From the NCBI RefSeq assembly GCF_914767665.1, contig NC_059504.1, positions 4,838,501 to 4,902,500 on the forward strand: a DNA stretch of 64,000 nt. The letters are read 5' to 3'. The translations under genes were made by a program, and so were the position numbers. Source of the DNA: Harmonia axyridis. Taxonomy: Eukaryota; Arthropoda; Insecta; Coleoptera; Coccinellidae. This document shows positions 1-12,085 of this stretch, one piece after another. The notes beneath the pieces are model-generated. The model saw only the letters and a list, made by a program, of their open reading frames with translations. It made no database searches and had not been told where the DNA came from. Within the stretch, counting starts at the first letter, position 1. Each line of letters starts with the position of its first letter.

Positions 1-112
1 TGCTGTCAAAATTTGACACGTATCGTTTGAAGGTTGGTACTGACTAAAAATCATATGGATTTAGTAATAGCATTGTCATCTGTGCACCAGACCGGAGACT
101 TTTCAATTGGCC
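1..112 (-). mobile_element. SETMAR-like mariner, 5' end only (runs off window)
   Basis: The sequence matches, on the minus strand, the 5' terminal 110 bases of the mariner copies at 41216 and 55895: a terminal repeat with aattgaaaagt, then the same untranslated leader with the gtgccaacc-type block. A TA dinucleotide follows at 113-114. The copy continues beyond the left edge of the window, so its completeness cannot be judged. Confidence 0.75.
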
Positions 113-114
113 TA

Positions 115-682
115 ATATGTCGAACCTATTAATTTCACCATTAAAATAAGGCGTTATAAGTATAAACACGGTAATAGTACCGTGTTCAGTCCCCTTTCAA
201 GTGCAATGTAGACTTCTACGCCACTGTCTGAACGCGATAACATGACGCCCCAACCTTTCACTTCAATTCTGCAGCCAGCTCTATACTCCGGTCGAGCTTT
301 AATATGCGTTATTTGCTACAGCAGATATGCAATGAGCTGTTACTCGCCTTTGCATGTTCTCTATCATGATCGCTTCGCACACGTCTACCCCTGAAGCTGG
401 AGGAATTTTCACGTGCGACGCGTAGAGGCATTTCGTACAGATTGTAGGATTTCAGGGAATTCGAGCTGGACACGAGCAACTTTTCTGAGAGCCAACGTTC
501 GAGCCAGATAGCGAAGCTGAGATGCTGACCAGAGGAGAAAAATGGACAACTTCGTAGTTTATTTATATTCTCATTTATCGAATTTATTTTGTTGGCTGTG
601 AGTTGTCAGTTGTCTAAAAGATAAATATGAAAATTGATTTTCTCTAATTCTGTGGTTATTACGTTCATTCTTCCACACCTTG
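115..682. other. Intergenic, no feature recognised
   Basis: No ORF with recognisable homology and no terminal repeats seen. The base composition at about 200-540 is less AT-rich than its surroundings, but nothing further can be said. Confidence 0.5.
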
Positions 683-1038
683 TAGAACAAAATCGTGCGA
701 GAATATATCAGAAACGCACAGTTTTCATGGTTATATTTTATTATTCTATGTTGGCACTCCGAACTTTCCGCCACGGCTTTATCTGTCAATTCATCAATCT
801 GCCTTAAAGAAATCAGTTCGGCCAACCAACATTTTTCAATGCAAAAATCACTAAATTATAATTATGGAAATATTTCATCAATTTCAATGGAAATGCAATG
901 AATTAGAGAAAATAATGTATAATACTCGTACAGAAGGCTCATTCTACCACTCGTTCATTCCAAAACTCGCCACTTCGTGGCTCGTTTTTGAATTTTGAAC
1001 TCGTGGAAGAATATCAATGCCTTCTGCACTTGTATTAT
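683..1038. repeat. Dispersed repeat, family R1, copy 1
   Basis: This block starts with tagaacaaaatcgtgcgaga and ends with a ccttctgcacttgtattat segment. A diverged version with the same order of blocks lies at 38873-39205, and a shorter one at 59845-59960. The family has no coding capacity and looks like an old non-autonomous element. Confidence 0.5.
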
Positions 1039-2695
1039 AAATAACTATTATGAAATTGTTTATTTGAGAGAGTTGAAAACGAACTTTTTGATGATTAATG
1101 TTGAACGCAACTGATAAACGATGGATTAATCGTGAAGAATTATTCAGAGATGGTTTCTTTTATCAAATTTTTTAGCTGGTTGAGCATATTTAGATGATTT
1201 TCTAATTAAAGATAGATAAAGCACAAAATATTATTGAATCAATGTGAACACGTCAGTCTATTAGAAAAAAGCAGTGTAAAATCTTAAAGACCATTTTTCT
1301 CCTCAGTGTATATTTAATAATGAGAAAAAATATTCGTAACGATGAAATAAGTAGAAACCAAACAAATAAAACTGAAAACCGAACAAATAAGACAGAAAAC
1401 CAAACAAACAAAACGGAAAAGTTTAATTTCTATAATTAAACTTCGATTCGTGCGCATCCCATCCCTTCGAAAATTGACAGCAGCCTCGGAGTTGAAAAGT
1501 TATATCTTAATGGCCTAATTCCAGGGTTGGACCCTCATGCAGCACACGACTCGCAGTGGGGAATTGATCTTTATTCGACAACAGAGTGGACAAAATTTAT
1601 TGTCGCAAAGATAATGCACCGCAATAAATCATCATGAGTGGGGGAGTATGCCATCTAATAGACGGTCAGTTGCGCAACTGTCACGAAAACCGAAAGTGAG
1701 ATCAATTTTTGTTATATATCTAATAAATGTGGGGGATCGCCTAAAGGAGCATCTGCCCGTGGGTGACCACCCTTACCTGAACTTGGCGTCTTGTCATTTT
1801 AGCGTATCGAATAGATATGAATTTAGGGAAAGTTTTTTAATGAACTGTGTGAGCAATCTCAGGGAATAAAGTAGCGGTGAAAAAAATTAGGAAAAATACA
1901 GCAAAAATTAAATTTCTTTTGAGTGGAATTGATTCAGACCACCCGACAGACACTTGAGCCAAATATTCAAGACTATTTTCGACCAAAAACAAACAAAAAA
2001 TGAGAGTAGAATAATAGTTATTTGTTTCACTAGGCAACAAAGTAGTAGATTTACCTTGCTGCCGAATTGAACATGTAAATGTTTCAATCTTGAATTCTAT
2101 AAAAAGTAAACGCTCATTGAAAGGATTGAATTGATCTCAGTTCTGATTGTTCATGATTTAGCTTTGTGGATAAGAATACGTGGAGAAATAGAGAGAGAAA
2201 TGAATGCAAAATTCAATTGAAGCTCATGTGCTTTTTCACACAAGTCAAAACCGGATGAAAATGAGCAAAGATTTATAACATTCATTAATAGCGGTAATAT
2301 TCTATCACGAATGTATAATAAAAATCAAATAATTCATGTCGAACCTATTCATTATAACACTAAAAACAGGCGTTTTATGTAAACCCATTACTGTTTTTAA
2401 TTGAATATGGTAATAATTAAAAAAAACTAAGCTAATAATCGTTCAAAAAACAACCGTTTTCGAATACATAACTTACATCCTTTAACATTTAACATTATTG
2501 AATTTCCATTCACTGCAATGAATGATTACGCTATATACTTTCATTGAAATGGGTGTTTCTGATAACGGATTTAAATCAGGATTATCTGTAGAATTTTTAT
2601 TTAAGTTTCGCTGAAATTTTATCCCTTCTTCTGTATATATTCACTGGAATGAAAAATATCTTTGAGGTTCTTCTGCATGCAGCTTTCATTTTTAT
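1039..2695. other. Intergenic, AT-rich, no gene recognised
   Basis: Short ORFs such as that starting at 1648 show no domain, no splice context and no repeated homologue in the window. No element boundaries were found. Confidence 0.5.
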
Positions 2696-3532
2696 TAGGG
2701 ATTCACGGCTTGGCTTGATTTTCAAGTCAAGTAGTAGTTTTTCAATCTCAAGTCGAGTCAAGTATTTATTTATCAAGTACTTGAATCACATTAAACTACT
2801 TGATTTTTAGCAGTTTTATTGTGTAGTGTAACATCAATAAAAAAATGATGAAATGAGAAGGAACCTTGCAAAAAACACTTTTATTTTCAAGCTTATTGTA
2901 TGAAAGAACCGAAAATATCAACTTTTTTGACATAGAAACATAAATTAAATCACTATAAATCATAACAAAATCAAAAATAAGAAAAACATAAAGTTGCTTG
3001 ATATTGAGAAACCTCCAGGTTTTATTTGATTTCATAACTTTCCATCCAGGATCTAAGACAAATGAGGCATCTTATAGATTTGTCGCCTAACCTATTGCGG
3101 GTTTTTGTTACTGTAAGAGCAGCTCTGGAAAATTGTCTTTCAACAAGAGCTGAAGATGCTGGCGTTGATAAAAAAATCCTTGGCCATTTCAGCCAAGTTT
3201 GGAAAAATATTTCTGAAACCACCAAAATCTACCAAAAGATTTCATAGAAATGTGAGAAAACTACTAATAAAGTCACACTGGCGAATGCTTCAGTCTCTCG
3301 AAGCTCGAGGAATCCCCTTATTTAGTCTAAGCTTGCACAAGATTGCAGAAATATATGCCGAGCGAGGCGTGCATACCAAGCTCAAGTAATATCAAGTAGA
3401 ATGATATCAAGTCAAGCAATAAATATCTAAAATCAAGTCAAGTCAAGCTCAAGTATGTAATTTTTCACGAGCTTGATTTTCAAGTCAAGAAGTTGGTTAA
3501 AATGTCAAGCTACTTGGCTTGATGAATCCCTA
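2696..3532 (-). mobile_element. hAT-like non-autonomous element, copy A (complete)
   Basis: The element is bounded by short inverted ends, tagggattca on the left and the complement tgaatccccta-like sequence on the right. It is flanked by 8-base near-identical target duplications (atttttat at 2688, attttcat at 3533), the size expected for hAT transposition. Both ends are packed with alternating TCAAG/CTTGA units. The minus strand at about 3022-3190 encodes a fragment with the features of a hAT C-terminal dimerisation region: STPASSALVERQFSRA, then NRLGDKSIRCLICLRSW. No catalytic part is present, so movement would need an enzyme from elsewhere. Confidence 0.75.
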
Positions 3533-6420
3533 ATTTTCATACAAAACAATAATTTGTGTTCTGTGTAGGCTTCGTTACTGTGTTAAATTTTTACTCAACA
3601 ATGAGAAAAATAATCGTTAGTACCCTTTCGAATTGGGCACCTTCTCGTTCAAGTCCTCCAATAAGCACTCAAACAAAACATTTCACTCATAATTTTCAGG
3701 AGCATACCTTATTCAAAATGCGATGAGTGAAATTAGCGGATGTAATGTATCTCCTTCGGAACGTCCCAACCAAAACCATAAAAATTACGCCTTATCACCG
3801 CAAGGCATCTCGCCCATCTGCCTCTCACCCATCCACAGCTACCTGGAATATTTGTCAAGTAGAGATATTTAGAGCACAATACCGGCAACGATGACATTAC
3901 AATGACATAAATATAGACGCTGTTTGTCTTCGAGATATTGGCCTGCACTCGATATCTTCGCTTATATGCGGTCAGGTAGAATGGATAAACTTCTAGGATT
4001 ACATAGCCTTGCATACAATTCGTATGAAAGGTCCTGGAGACATGTATTTGTAGGATGAAAGGAAATACAGCCCTCGATTTGTCGGGGGACACATCTTATG
4101 CGACACACGCTTCGGTGAACTCTTGAATGATCTTACTTACCCCTGGTTATTTTACGTGGAAAAGTGGCCCTACTATTAATATCCCCCAAAATGTCCTTTA
4201 TGCTAGCTATTATTGCTCGTTGTTGGCCAATTTTTTCATTGTGAGGCTATTGTCATGGTTGGGCGTGCAATTTTGATGGCAAATCGGAGAATCAAAGATG
4301 TGGAGAGTTGGAATTCCATGTTTTGTCATAAGTGGTCTTGATTAGTCTGAGAAATTCGAGAAAAAGTACTGAGTTGGCGTTAGGAGCTTTTGAGCGTTTG
4401 TCATTCATGTGTTTATTGCGTGATTTTTTATGATGTTATTATTGTCGCTTACTTCATGTAGGGTAGGCAAATGAGGAGTTCAGATGATTAGATTCCCTGA
4501 AATCTGTCCACAACATTCTAGAGAACCTTTTACACATATAAAATAAATTTAAACCTAGTCGAATCTGTTGATACGCAAAAATTAGGAAATTTTTTTTTGG
4601 TATTCTGCTTTTTGGGGAACGATCAACATGAAATTGTTTTTTTATATATTTTGCATACTTGGTTCGGCGAAAAGTTACATTATATTCCAAGATGGAGCAG
4701 TTGAAATCGTACAGGCTCTGCATTTTTTCGAATAAAAAATTGCAATAATAAGAAAATTACATGAACTTGGACAACTCAAAGTCATCGAAACTCAGATAAT
4801 CGATAGATCAAAATATTACTGGAAACTCATTCATGAAATGTCAAATTTAGTTATTATTATATTCTACATTCATGCAAAAAGCAAAACTTTATTGAACTAT
4901 ATTTAGTGGAAAAAGAAGTTCTTTATTGCACTAGTGCAATAAAGTTTTTATTGCACTCATCTGTCAAACAAACTCAGTGTTGCAAAACAAATATTTCAGC
5001 CTGAAGGAAATAACGATGTACAGTTACCAAGTACTAGTACGTTTAAACACCCTGTACATTTTTGGTCCAAACCGCGAACAGTCTTACAATAGTACGTTTT
5101 GGCAGGATATATAACTAAAAAGGTTTTTTCGAAAAAAGCTTTTTCTGCAGATATATACAAAAAAATGTGAGTCCTCGTCGCCAACATTTTTTTCATAAGA
5201 ATCCCAATAACTCATGAACCGTTGAGTTTTCACTCAAGGTATGGTATTGCTGAAATTGTCATCAATTAAGCTATCTAATAAAGCAATAATATACTGGGTG
5301 TGCTATTTGAAATAAGAAAGTAGAGGTATGTTTCTGATACAGCCAGTTGTTGTAGAAGACTGGAATCTTTTTTGGGAAAAAGATCATTGTCTCGAACCTC
5401 AACTAGCAAATTTTCAGCACAAAATTATGATCCATAAACGTCTAATAGTCCAATGCAGGGAATTATCCTGTATATAAGCCGTAGAAAAAAAGCTTTCACT
5501 ATAACAATTTTGCAAAAAAATATTAAAGAAATTCCTTTGGTCCAGCCTACAAAATGTGTAGGTCGCCGAATTCCACACACATGTTTCTCTATCAATTTTT
5601 TTCCAATCAAGAAACTAGAACAGCAACATTTTCATCAGCCAAGGCTTAAATCTGGTCTAAAACCTGTCACAATCGAAAAATCCCATTTAGCATAGCGATT
5701 ATTGGCGATAGATCTCCAATACAGCAATCATTTAACAAATCGTCGAGGTAATTATAATCTGATCATCATCCTACGCCGCTATTTTACGAGATTTAGACCA
5801 TCGAATCCTTGATTTATTTTTATCGATAGTTCGATCGCAGCATCTGATCACTCTCTGATACACATTTTCAAGGTTCGGTTGGGCTAGGTTGAGAAATAGC
5901 CGATAAAGAAGGAACCTCTACAGCTTGGGCCCAAAAACATTTCAATATGGGAATTTGAATGATTTAACGAGCTCCATTTTATCGAGGAATTTCATAATTG
6001 GATACTGTTAATGGCCGATATTAGTTTATATTTATGATGCGGCTTGAGTGGCTGTGTTCTCTGATTAAAAAAAAAAAGGTTTATTTCTCGGTGATAGATT
6101 CGAGATAAGAGGAATATAATGAATACGTAAAAAGGAGATGACAGGTCTTTATGTCCATTATGGGAAGAAATCTAGAGAAAAGAAGAATTTTACCTATGTG
6201 TGACAGATGACAGATCCACATACAAACCTTGATCTACCCTTCTTAGCTTCAGAGTAAAACGTATCATATTTTTTTATGAGGAAGATTCTTGTGTACCCTC
6301 TGTATGTATTTTTCTCTAGGCCAAAGACGTCAGTAAAATGTATTGCCGACGACAAAATTACTTACTGTAATCTTCGTGATAATAATACATTGAATATTGC
6401 AAAAAGTTAGATTAATAGGT
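3533..6420. other. Intergenic, no gene recognised
   Basis: It contains a 119-codon minus-strand ORF (3733-4092) without recognisable domains, a 24-base perfect palindrome at 4921-4944, and a short repeat at about 5283-5325 that recurs near 57706. No gene is supported. Confidence 0.5.
4921..4944. repeat. 24-base perfect palindrome
   Basis: The half-site ctttattgcact is followed directly by its exact complement. A third partial copy (tttattgcac) follows at about 4949. It may be an element end or a dyad protein site; function unknown. Confidence 0.7.
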
Positions 6421-6421
6421 A

Positions 6422-6890
6422 CATAGGCGTACAAATTTGCACCTGCCGTTTTTTTTCGAAATTCGAGGCTTTTTGTAAAAAACTGGTTATACTTTTATGA
6501 TTCAAAGTATTGCCCATTGCTGGCCACTACTTCCTTGTTTCTGAATCATTCCTATGACTTTCAGGCGTTTTGAAATGGCTTGTTGCGTCACTCCCAATGA
6601 TCCTGCCAATTCTGGCTGCGTTTGACACTAGTCTTTATCAAGTAATGCCTCCAATTCTGCATCTTCGAAAACCTTCTCTCTTCCACCGCCATGCTGGTCA
6701 AAATCACCGTTCTTGAAGCGTAGAAACCACTCTCAGCAGGTTTTTCTACTAATAGCGGCCTCACCATAGGTATTTGAAAGCATTCGATGAGCCTCAGCCA
6801 CAGATTTTTCATATTGAAGCAAAAAATTTAAACCTTCCGCAAATGACGAGAATTTGGCTCGTAAGCTGACATGTTTAATCGAATATTTCC
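6422..6890 (-). mobile_element. Internally deleted mariner, mori-type
   Basis: The minus strand reads as the N-terminal DNA-binding half of a mariner transposase: a KSVAEAHRMLSN-like helix region, a WFLRFKNGDF motif, HGGGREKVFEDAELEALL, then GSLGVTQQAISKRLK. It carries in-frame stops and a small deletion. It then jumps directly to what looks like the extreme C-terminal coding end and a 3' untranslated end at about 6425-6540. The catalytic core is gone. The assignment to a mori-like group rests on recalled family motifs. The exact ends were not fixed. Confidence 0.65.
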
Positions 6891-8601
6891 CTCCTGTCAA
6901 AAATTATATGTATATGGAGAACAATTATCGAAAATTACAGCGATAATTGCATTGTAGGAAGCGAAACAGCACTGCGATAATTGTTCTGTTCATAGATGCA
7001 TAGTTTCTATGCATCTTACACAGTTCGAATCTATGGCAATTTCATTCTAAATCAGTTTGACAAGTAATGTAACATTTTATTCGGGAAATATTCCCCCGAA
7101 TTACACTCGTGCATCAAAATGACCGGATAATTTCGCATTCCAGCGTGTTTTCTTTGAAAAGCTGCATTCGGTGTCGGGCTCTTTCTCCAAAAATGAAAAT
7201 GTACTCACGCAGTTTTTATGACAACACGCTGTCATGCAAAATTATTGGTAATTTTGATGCACTTCTGCAAATACTTACGAGAACTTTATGATGCAGACAC
7301 AAATCAACTAATATTCGATGGCGTTATGTTTAAAGATATCTATTTATTTCGACTACCACTCACCGCTACATCCATCTATTGCAAGACGGTGAAAGCAAAG
7401 TTTTTCTTATAAACACTAAAATCTTGAACGTTATTAGAATATAATGGGTGTGAAGATTGCAGAAGTTGGGGTGATAATTCCCTAGTAAATCCCATCCGCA
7501 CCTGCATTATATTACAATAATGTAATAAATTGCTTATAACAAAGCAATGTAGAGGTGTAAATATAAATGTTACACATCCCTGCAACAATGGAGACCATCC
7601 AACCGTGGCCGAATATGGTATGTAATACTGAAATGTAAATTGATGGTCACGAAGCTCGCTTCTTCTTACCATGCACCCCTAAATAAGCATGGACAACGAA
7701 AGAAAGAGTGAACGAACAGAATTTAACTACATATCGTCTTAAACTCAGCTCCCAACCTTTGGGAAACTTCTTTCTGAAACATATCAAATAAAATCTATCC
7801 TATCCCAATTTGAAGGTAATTTTCACATAATAAACAACATATGCAAATCAATTAACAGAATTGGACCTATTTAGAAACTAGATTGATGAAAACTGCTGCC
7901 ACTTGAATGTACAAATTCAATGATAAAATGTAAATTTGAATAATTTGCTACCACATAACTAATAGACTAAGAAAGAAATTTGAACGAAAAACAAACGATT
8001 GTGAAAAAATCCGACAAAGTAGTACCTACTTTTTCAAAATTCTATAACTGTTATGGAATTCCGATAACGTTAGAAGTCTAAATCATTCATCTTATCCAAG
8101 TTTCAGACATATAAACCTGTCTCTTGGACAGGTTCCCACTCAATAATATAAATAAAATGAATTAGTGGTCATTATAAATGCTGCTAACACTTCCAACTTT
8201 GGAAATGGTCATTTTATTCATATATTTCGATAGTTTGAATACGATTAAAATCTCCGTGATATAAAAATTTAATGGCTGATCATGGGAGCTTACGAGATCA
8301 TCGAAAGAGTGGATGTACGTGAAGGAAGAAGATACCAGATGATGATCGATCTGGTTCACGAACTGTGGCTTCTGGGTTTTGGTATCATTAACATTCTCAA
8401 TGGAATAGGAGACGAGTTCAGATTTACATAATTGTGGATAACCTGTAACATCCAGGTGATAATGGAGACTTTGAAGGATTAATCGTGTTTTGAAAGGTTG
8501 AACAACGTTTAACAAAGATATAGTCGGGCCTTCAATAATACTTTAGTATTGAATGTTGTGGTTTCTAGTTTTAAGATGGAATCTAACCAAAAGTGGTCTA
8601 T
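6891..8601. other. Intergenic, no gene recognised
   Basis: Short ORFs at 7109-7672 and 8162-8515 have no recognisable domains or splice structure. A small hairpin (agatgcatag / ctatgcatct) lies near 6994-7016. Confidence 0.45.
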
Positions 8602-9031
8602 TCTATAATCTCAAGTCGAGTCAAGTATTTATTTATTTAGTACTTAAATCATATCAAGCTACTTGATTTTAAGCAGTTTCATTGTGTAGTGTCACATCAA
8701 TGAAAAAATGATGAAATGAGAAGAAACCTTGCAAAAAACACTCCTATTTATTGAACTTTGAACTCATTGCGAGTTTTTGTAAATGTCAGAGAAGCTTTGG
8801 AAAATTGTCTTTCAACATGAGCTGAAGATGCTATCGTTGATAAAGAATCCTGGGTCATTTTGGCCAAGTTTAGAACGATATTTCTGAAACTACCAAAATC
8901 TACCAATAGATTTCGTGGAAATGTGAGAAAACTACTAATAAAGTCACACTAACTAATGCTTCAGTCTCTCGGCGCTCGAGGAATCCCCTTATTTAGTCTA
9001 AGCGCGTACGAGATTGCAGAAATATGCTGCT
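8602..9031. mobile_element. hAT-like element, copy B (truncated)
   Basis: The TCAAG-rich end and the following segments match copy A in order: the tgtgtagtgtcacatcaat block, remnants of the dimerisation region, then the ctcgaggaatccccttattt block. The right-hand terminal part is missing. At about 9031 the sequence switches abruptly to mariner family M1. Confidence 0.7.
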
Positions 9032-9440
9032 CAACAATTGATAGACACGTTTGGTGACCGCCTAATTTCACGTTTTGGACCTGTGAATTGGCCTCCAAGA
9101 TCTTGTGATTTAACACCGCTAGACTACTTTCTGTGGGTCTATGCGGATATGTAAAGTCATTGATCTATGCGGATAAGCCACAAACACTTGACCATTTGGA
9201 AGACAACATTCGCCGTGTTATTGCCGATATACGACCACAAATGTTGGAAAAAGTCATCGAAAATTGGACGTCCAGATTGGACTACATCCGAGCCAGCCGT
9301 GGCAGTCATATGCCAGAAATCATATTTAAAATGTAATGTCACAAGATTATCTTGCGGATAAATAAAATTCATGTCAATCGAATAATCCATCGTTGTTTTA
9401 TTGCAATTTAAAGTTCTATAGCTCTAAAAAAAACATCCTT
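9032..9440 (+). mobile_element. Mariner-related family M1, copy 1 (5' truncated)
   Basis: Only the 3' third of the transposase remains, from DTFGDR through the WPPRSCDLTPLDYF region that carries the third catalytic Asp, to the C-terminal MPEIIFKM. A short insertion in the LWGYVKS segment shifts the frame. The 3' end shares the tctatagctctaaaaaaaac terminus with the copies at 10178, 21565 and 31242, followed by TA. Confidence 0.8.
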
Positions 9441-10177
9441 TAGTATAACTACATTTTCTGGAAACTGTAAACTTCAGAACATTATAATATCCTCTGACTC
9501 AATCGATTGAATTTATTCAAAATTATACGTAAAATTACCAAATGTCATCAGTTCTTTTCTGTATTTTCTTTCTATAAATACCCAATTAACTCACCTTGTA
9601 CTACACCATCAAAATTCCATCGTTTCCAGCATAAATCCAACCATATACGTCACCAGTGACACGGCATAAATACCAAACGTTGAAATTTGCTGAATCCCAA
9701 CCTGTTAACTCAGCCTGTCACATGCGTTTAAGTTATACAGCAACTGCACTGGCTGCAACAAGCCCAGCGATTTAATATGCAAGAAAAATAAATCTCCAAT
9801 GCTCTGCCTTCCCGAGGCCTTATAATTAGTGGTTTTTAAACAATGCCTCGAGTCTTATTCTCTCTGTCTTTTCCTACCATATTTATTTCCTTCATCCGCC
9901 ATATTGTTGCGGACTTATTCTTTTGTTGGCGTGTTCTGTCTCTGGCATTTTCCTGATCGGATTTTGTGCTGTCGGACCACTTCAATTTATTGGGCATCTT
10001 TGGGGAATCTTGGCCAAGATGGAGTTGTGGTCTTGCTTTTATGGACGATTCATTTCGGATGGTTTCTTTGATGGGATTGAAAATTTTCAGAGATGAAGTG
10101 GAAGTTTACCGTTGAATTCTTTTTATGATATCTCTGTTCAAGAGAATATTCGAAATCAATTATTGTCTTAATTGCAA
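9441..10177. other. Intergenic, no gene recognised
   Basis: The sequence lies between two M1 mariner copies in opposite orientation. An 80-codon ORF at 9829 has no recognisable domain. Confidence 0.5.
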
Positions 10178-10975
10178 AGGGTTTTTTTTTAGAGCTATAG
10201 AACTTTAAATTGCAATAAAACAATGATGGATTATTCGATTGACATGAATTTTATTTATCCGCAAGATAATCTTGTGGCATTACATGTTAAATCTGATTTC
10301 TGGCATATGACCGCCACGGCTGGCTCGGATGTAGTCCAATCTGGACGTCCAATTTTCGATGACTTTTTCCAACATTTGTGGCCGTATATCGGCAATAGCA
10401 CGGCGAATGTTGTCTTCCAAATGGTCAAAGGTTTGTGGCTTATCCGCATAGACCAATGACTTTACATAGCCCCACAGAAAGTAGTCTAGCGGTGTTAAAT
10501 CACAAGATCTTGGAGGCCAATTCACAGGTCCAAAACGTGAAATTAGGCGGTTACCAAACGTGTCTTTCAATAAATCGATAGTGGCACGAGCTGTGTGACA
10601 TGTTGCGCCGTCTTGTTGGAATCACAGCTCCTGGACATCATGTTTGTTCAATTCAGGAATGAAAAAGTTAGTAATCATGGCTCTATACCATTGACTGTAA
10701 CGTTCTGGCCATCATCGTTTTTGAAGAAATAAGGACCAATGATTCCACCAGCCCATAAAGCGCACCAAACAGTCAGTTTTTCTGGATGTAACGGTGTTTC
10801 GACATACACTTGAGGATTAGCTGCACTCCAAATGCGGCAGTTTTGTTTGTTGACGTAGCCATTCAACCAGAAGTGCGCTTCATCACTGAACAAAATTCGC
10901 TTTTGAAAATCGGGAACAACGGCACATTATTTTCGAAATAAATTGTCGTTTTCAAGCCTTGCTGCTCAAATCGAT
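10178..10975 (-). mobile_element. Mariner-related family M1, copy 2
   Basis: The minus strand encodes the SDEAHFWLNGYVNKQN motif (first Asp), TVWCALWAGGIIGPYFFKND, the QDGATCH-type region and SCDLTPLDYFLWGYVK (third Asp). Frame damage lies around 10630-10680. Upstream of SDEAHF this copy keeps a few more codons (DFQKRIL) than copies 3 and 4, so its internal deletion arose separately or is older. The left (3') terminus at 10179 is intact; the right end is degenerate and its boundary is approximate. Confidence 0.8.
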
Positions 10976-11654
10976 ACAATAAGGAATGATGAGATAATAG
11001 ATCAAATATCAAGTTTTCAAAAATTTATATAAAGAAATTGCAATACCTATTTAATGAATAATCTTCTGCTTAGCTATATGTAGCAACTATATCTATTCTT
11101 TATGCTATTCTTCTGTCATTATTATATTTATTTCATCTTTTTTTTAATCAATGTATACTCTCTACCGATATTTCGAAATACCAACAGAATCTAAATTTCA
11201 ACGATGTTATTCTGCTCGTAAACAAATCTTAGTGGACGGTTTTCAGGTCCAGAGGTCTGAAAAGAAAACAGCAAATGAAGGAAGTGAACGAATAATCGAT
11301 TTCAGACTGTACCGTTTTTCCAAGCCAAGGCTTGGAACAATCTGGCTGTCTCCCGAATAAATGTATATTCAGCTGCTTGTATAAGTATCCAGCTACCTAT
11401 AAGTAGCTAGTTCATGAATTGTTCTCCAAGACATGTGATTGGCGTCTGATGAAACAAATAGATAGAGTTCATAGCGAAATTGTGTTACTATAATCTATAA
11501 TATATTTTGAAGTCGAATCATTTTAAGACTACCATAAAAAATTAAGTAAATATAGAATGTTTATGATTGTTTGCAAAGAAAACTGTTTTATTGGTTTTGT
11601 TGCCATGTATAGGTAATAACGTTTTTGTGAGTTATAGAAATAACAAGCGCTTTT
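10976..11654. other. Intergenic, no gene recognised
   Basis: AT-rich sequence with a 69-codon ORF at 11151 that has no recognisable domain. Confidence 0.4.
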
Positions 11655-12085
11655 CAGGGAATAATAGTATATTATTCAACGAGTGGTAATGTAGGTCATA
11701 ACTCACGCAGATGAAGTTTGCAGCACGAGCCGCAGGCGAGTGCTGTTATTCATCAAGTGAGTTATGACCATTACCGCAAGTTGAATACTATACTTTATCT
11801 ACGACTATTACAATAAATACTAAAATACAAGAATAGAGACAAACTCCAAAACTTACTTATAAACGTCAAAATTATCAAAGTGACATTCCTCCCCTCAATA
11901 ACTATAATGGAATGTTCCTTTTCGTCAATCGAATGGAAGCACAGAAGTATAGAAGCACATATCCATATTTTCCGATTTATTATAGTGAGTTATTATAACT
12001 CACGCTGTTTGTTAATAGATACTATCAATTGCTCAAAAGCAGTTGAATTATGAATATATAATTCAATAGGAGTAGATAAAATAGC
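11655..12085. mobile_element. MITE family F2, copy 1
   Basis: A block of about 430 bases is nearly identical to 51868-52300. Its left part is itself an inverted repeat: a tagtatattattcaa / cggtaatg-type arm, the gcacgagccgcaggcgagtg core, then the complementary arm cattaccgcaagttgaatac. A second palindromic gtgagttattataactcac segment follows at about 11985. It has no coding capacity. Confidence 0.7.

Noticed and set aside
3733..4092. 119-codon minus-strand ORF
   Set aside because: No recognisable domain, no splice context, no matching neighbour; expected by chance in a window of this size.
10223..10459. Plus-strand ORF over mariner copy 2 (also the similar ones at 21615 and 9157)
   Set aside because: Antisense shadow of the mariner transposase C-terminus; it recurs only because the element recurs.
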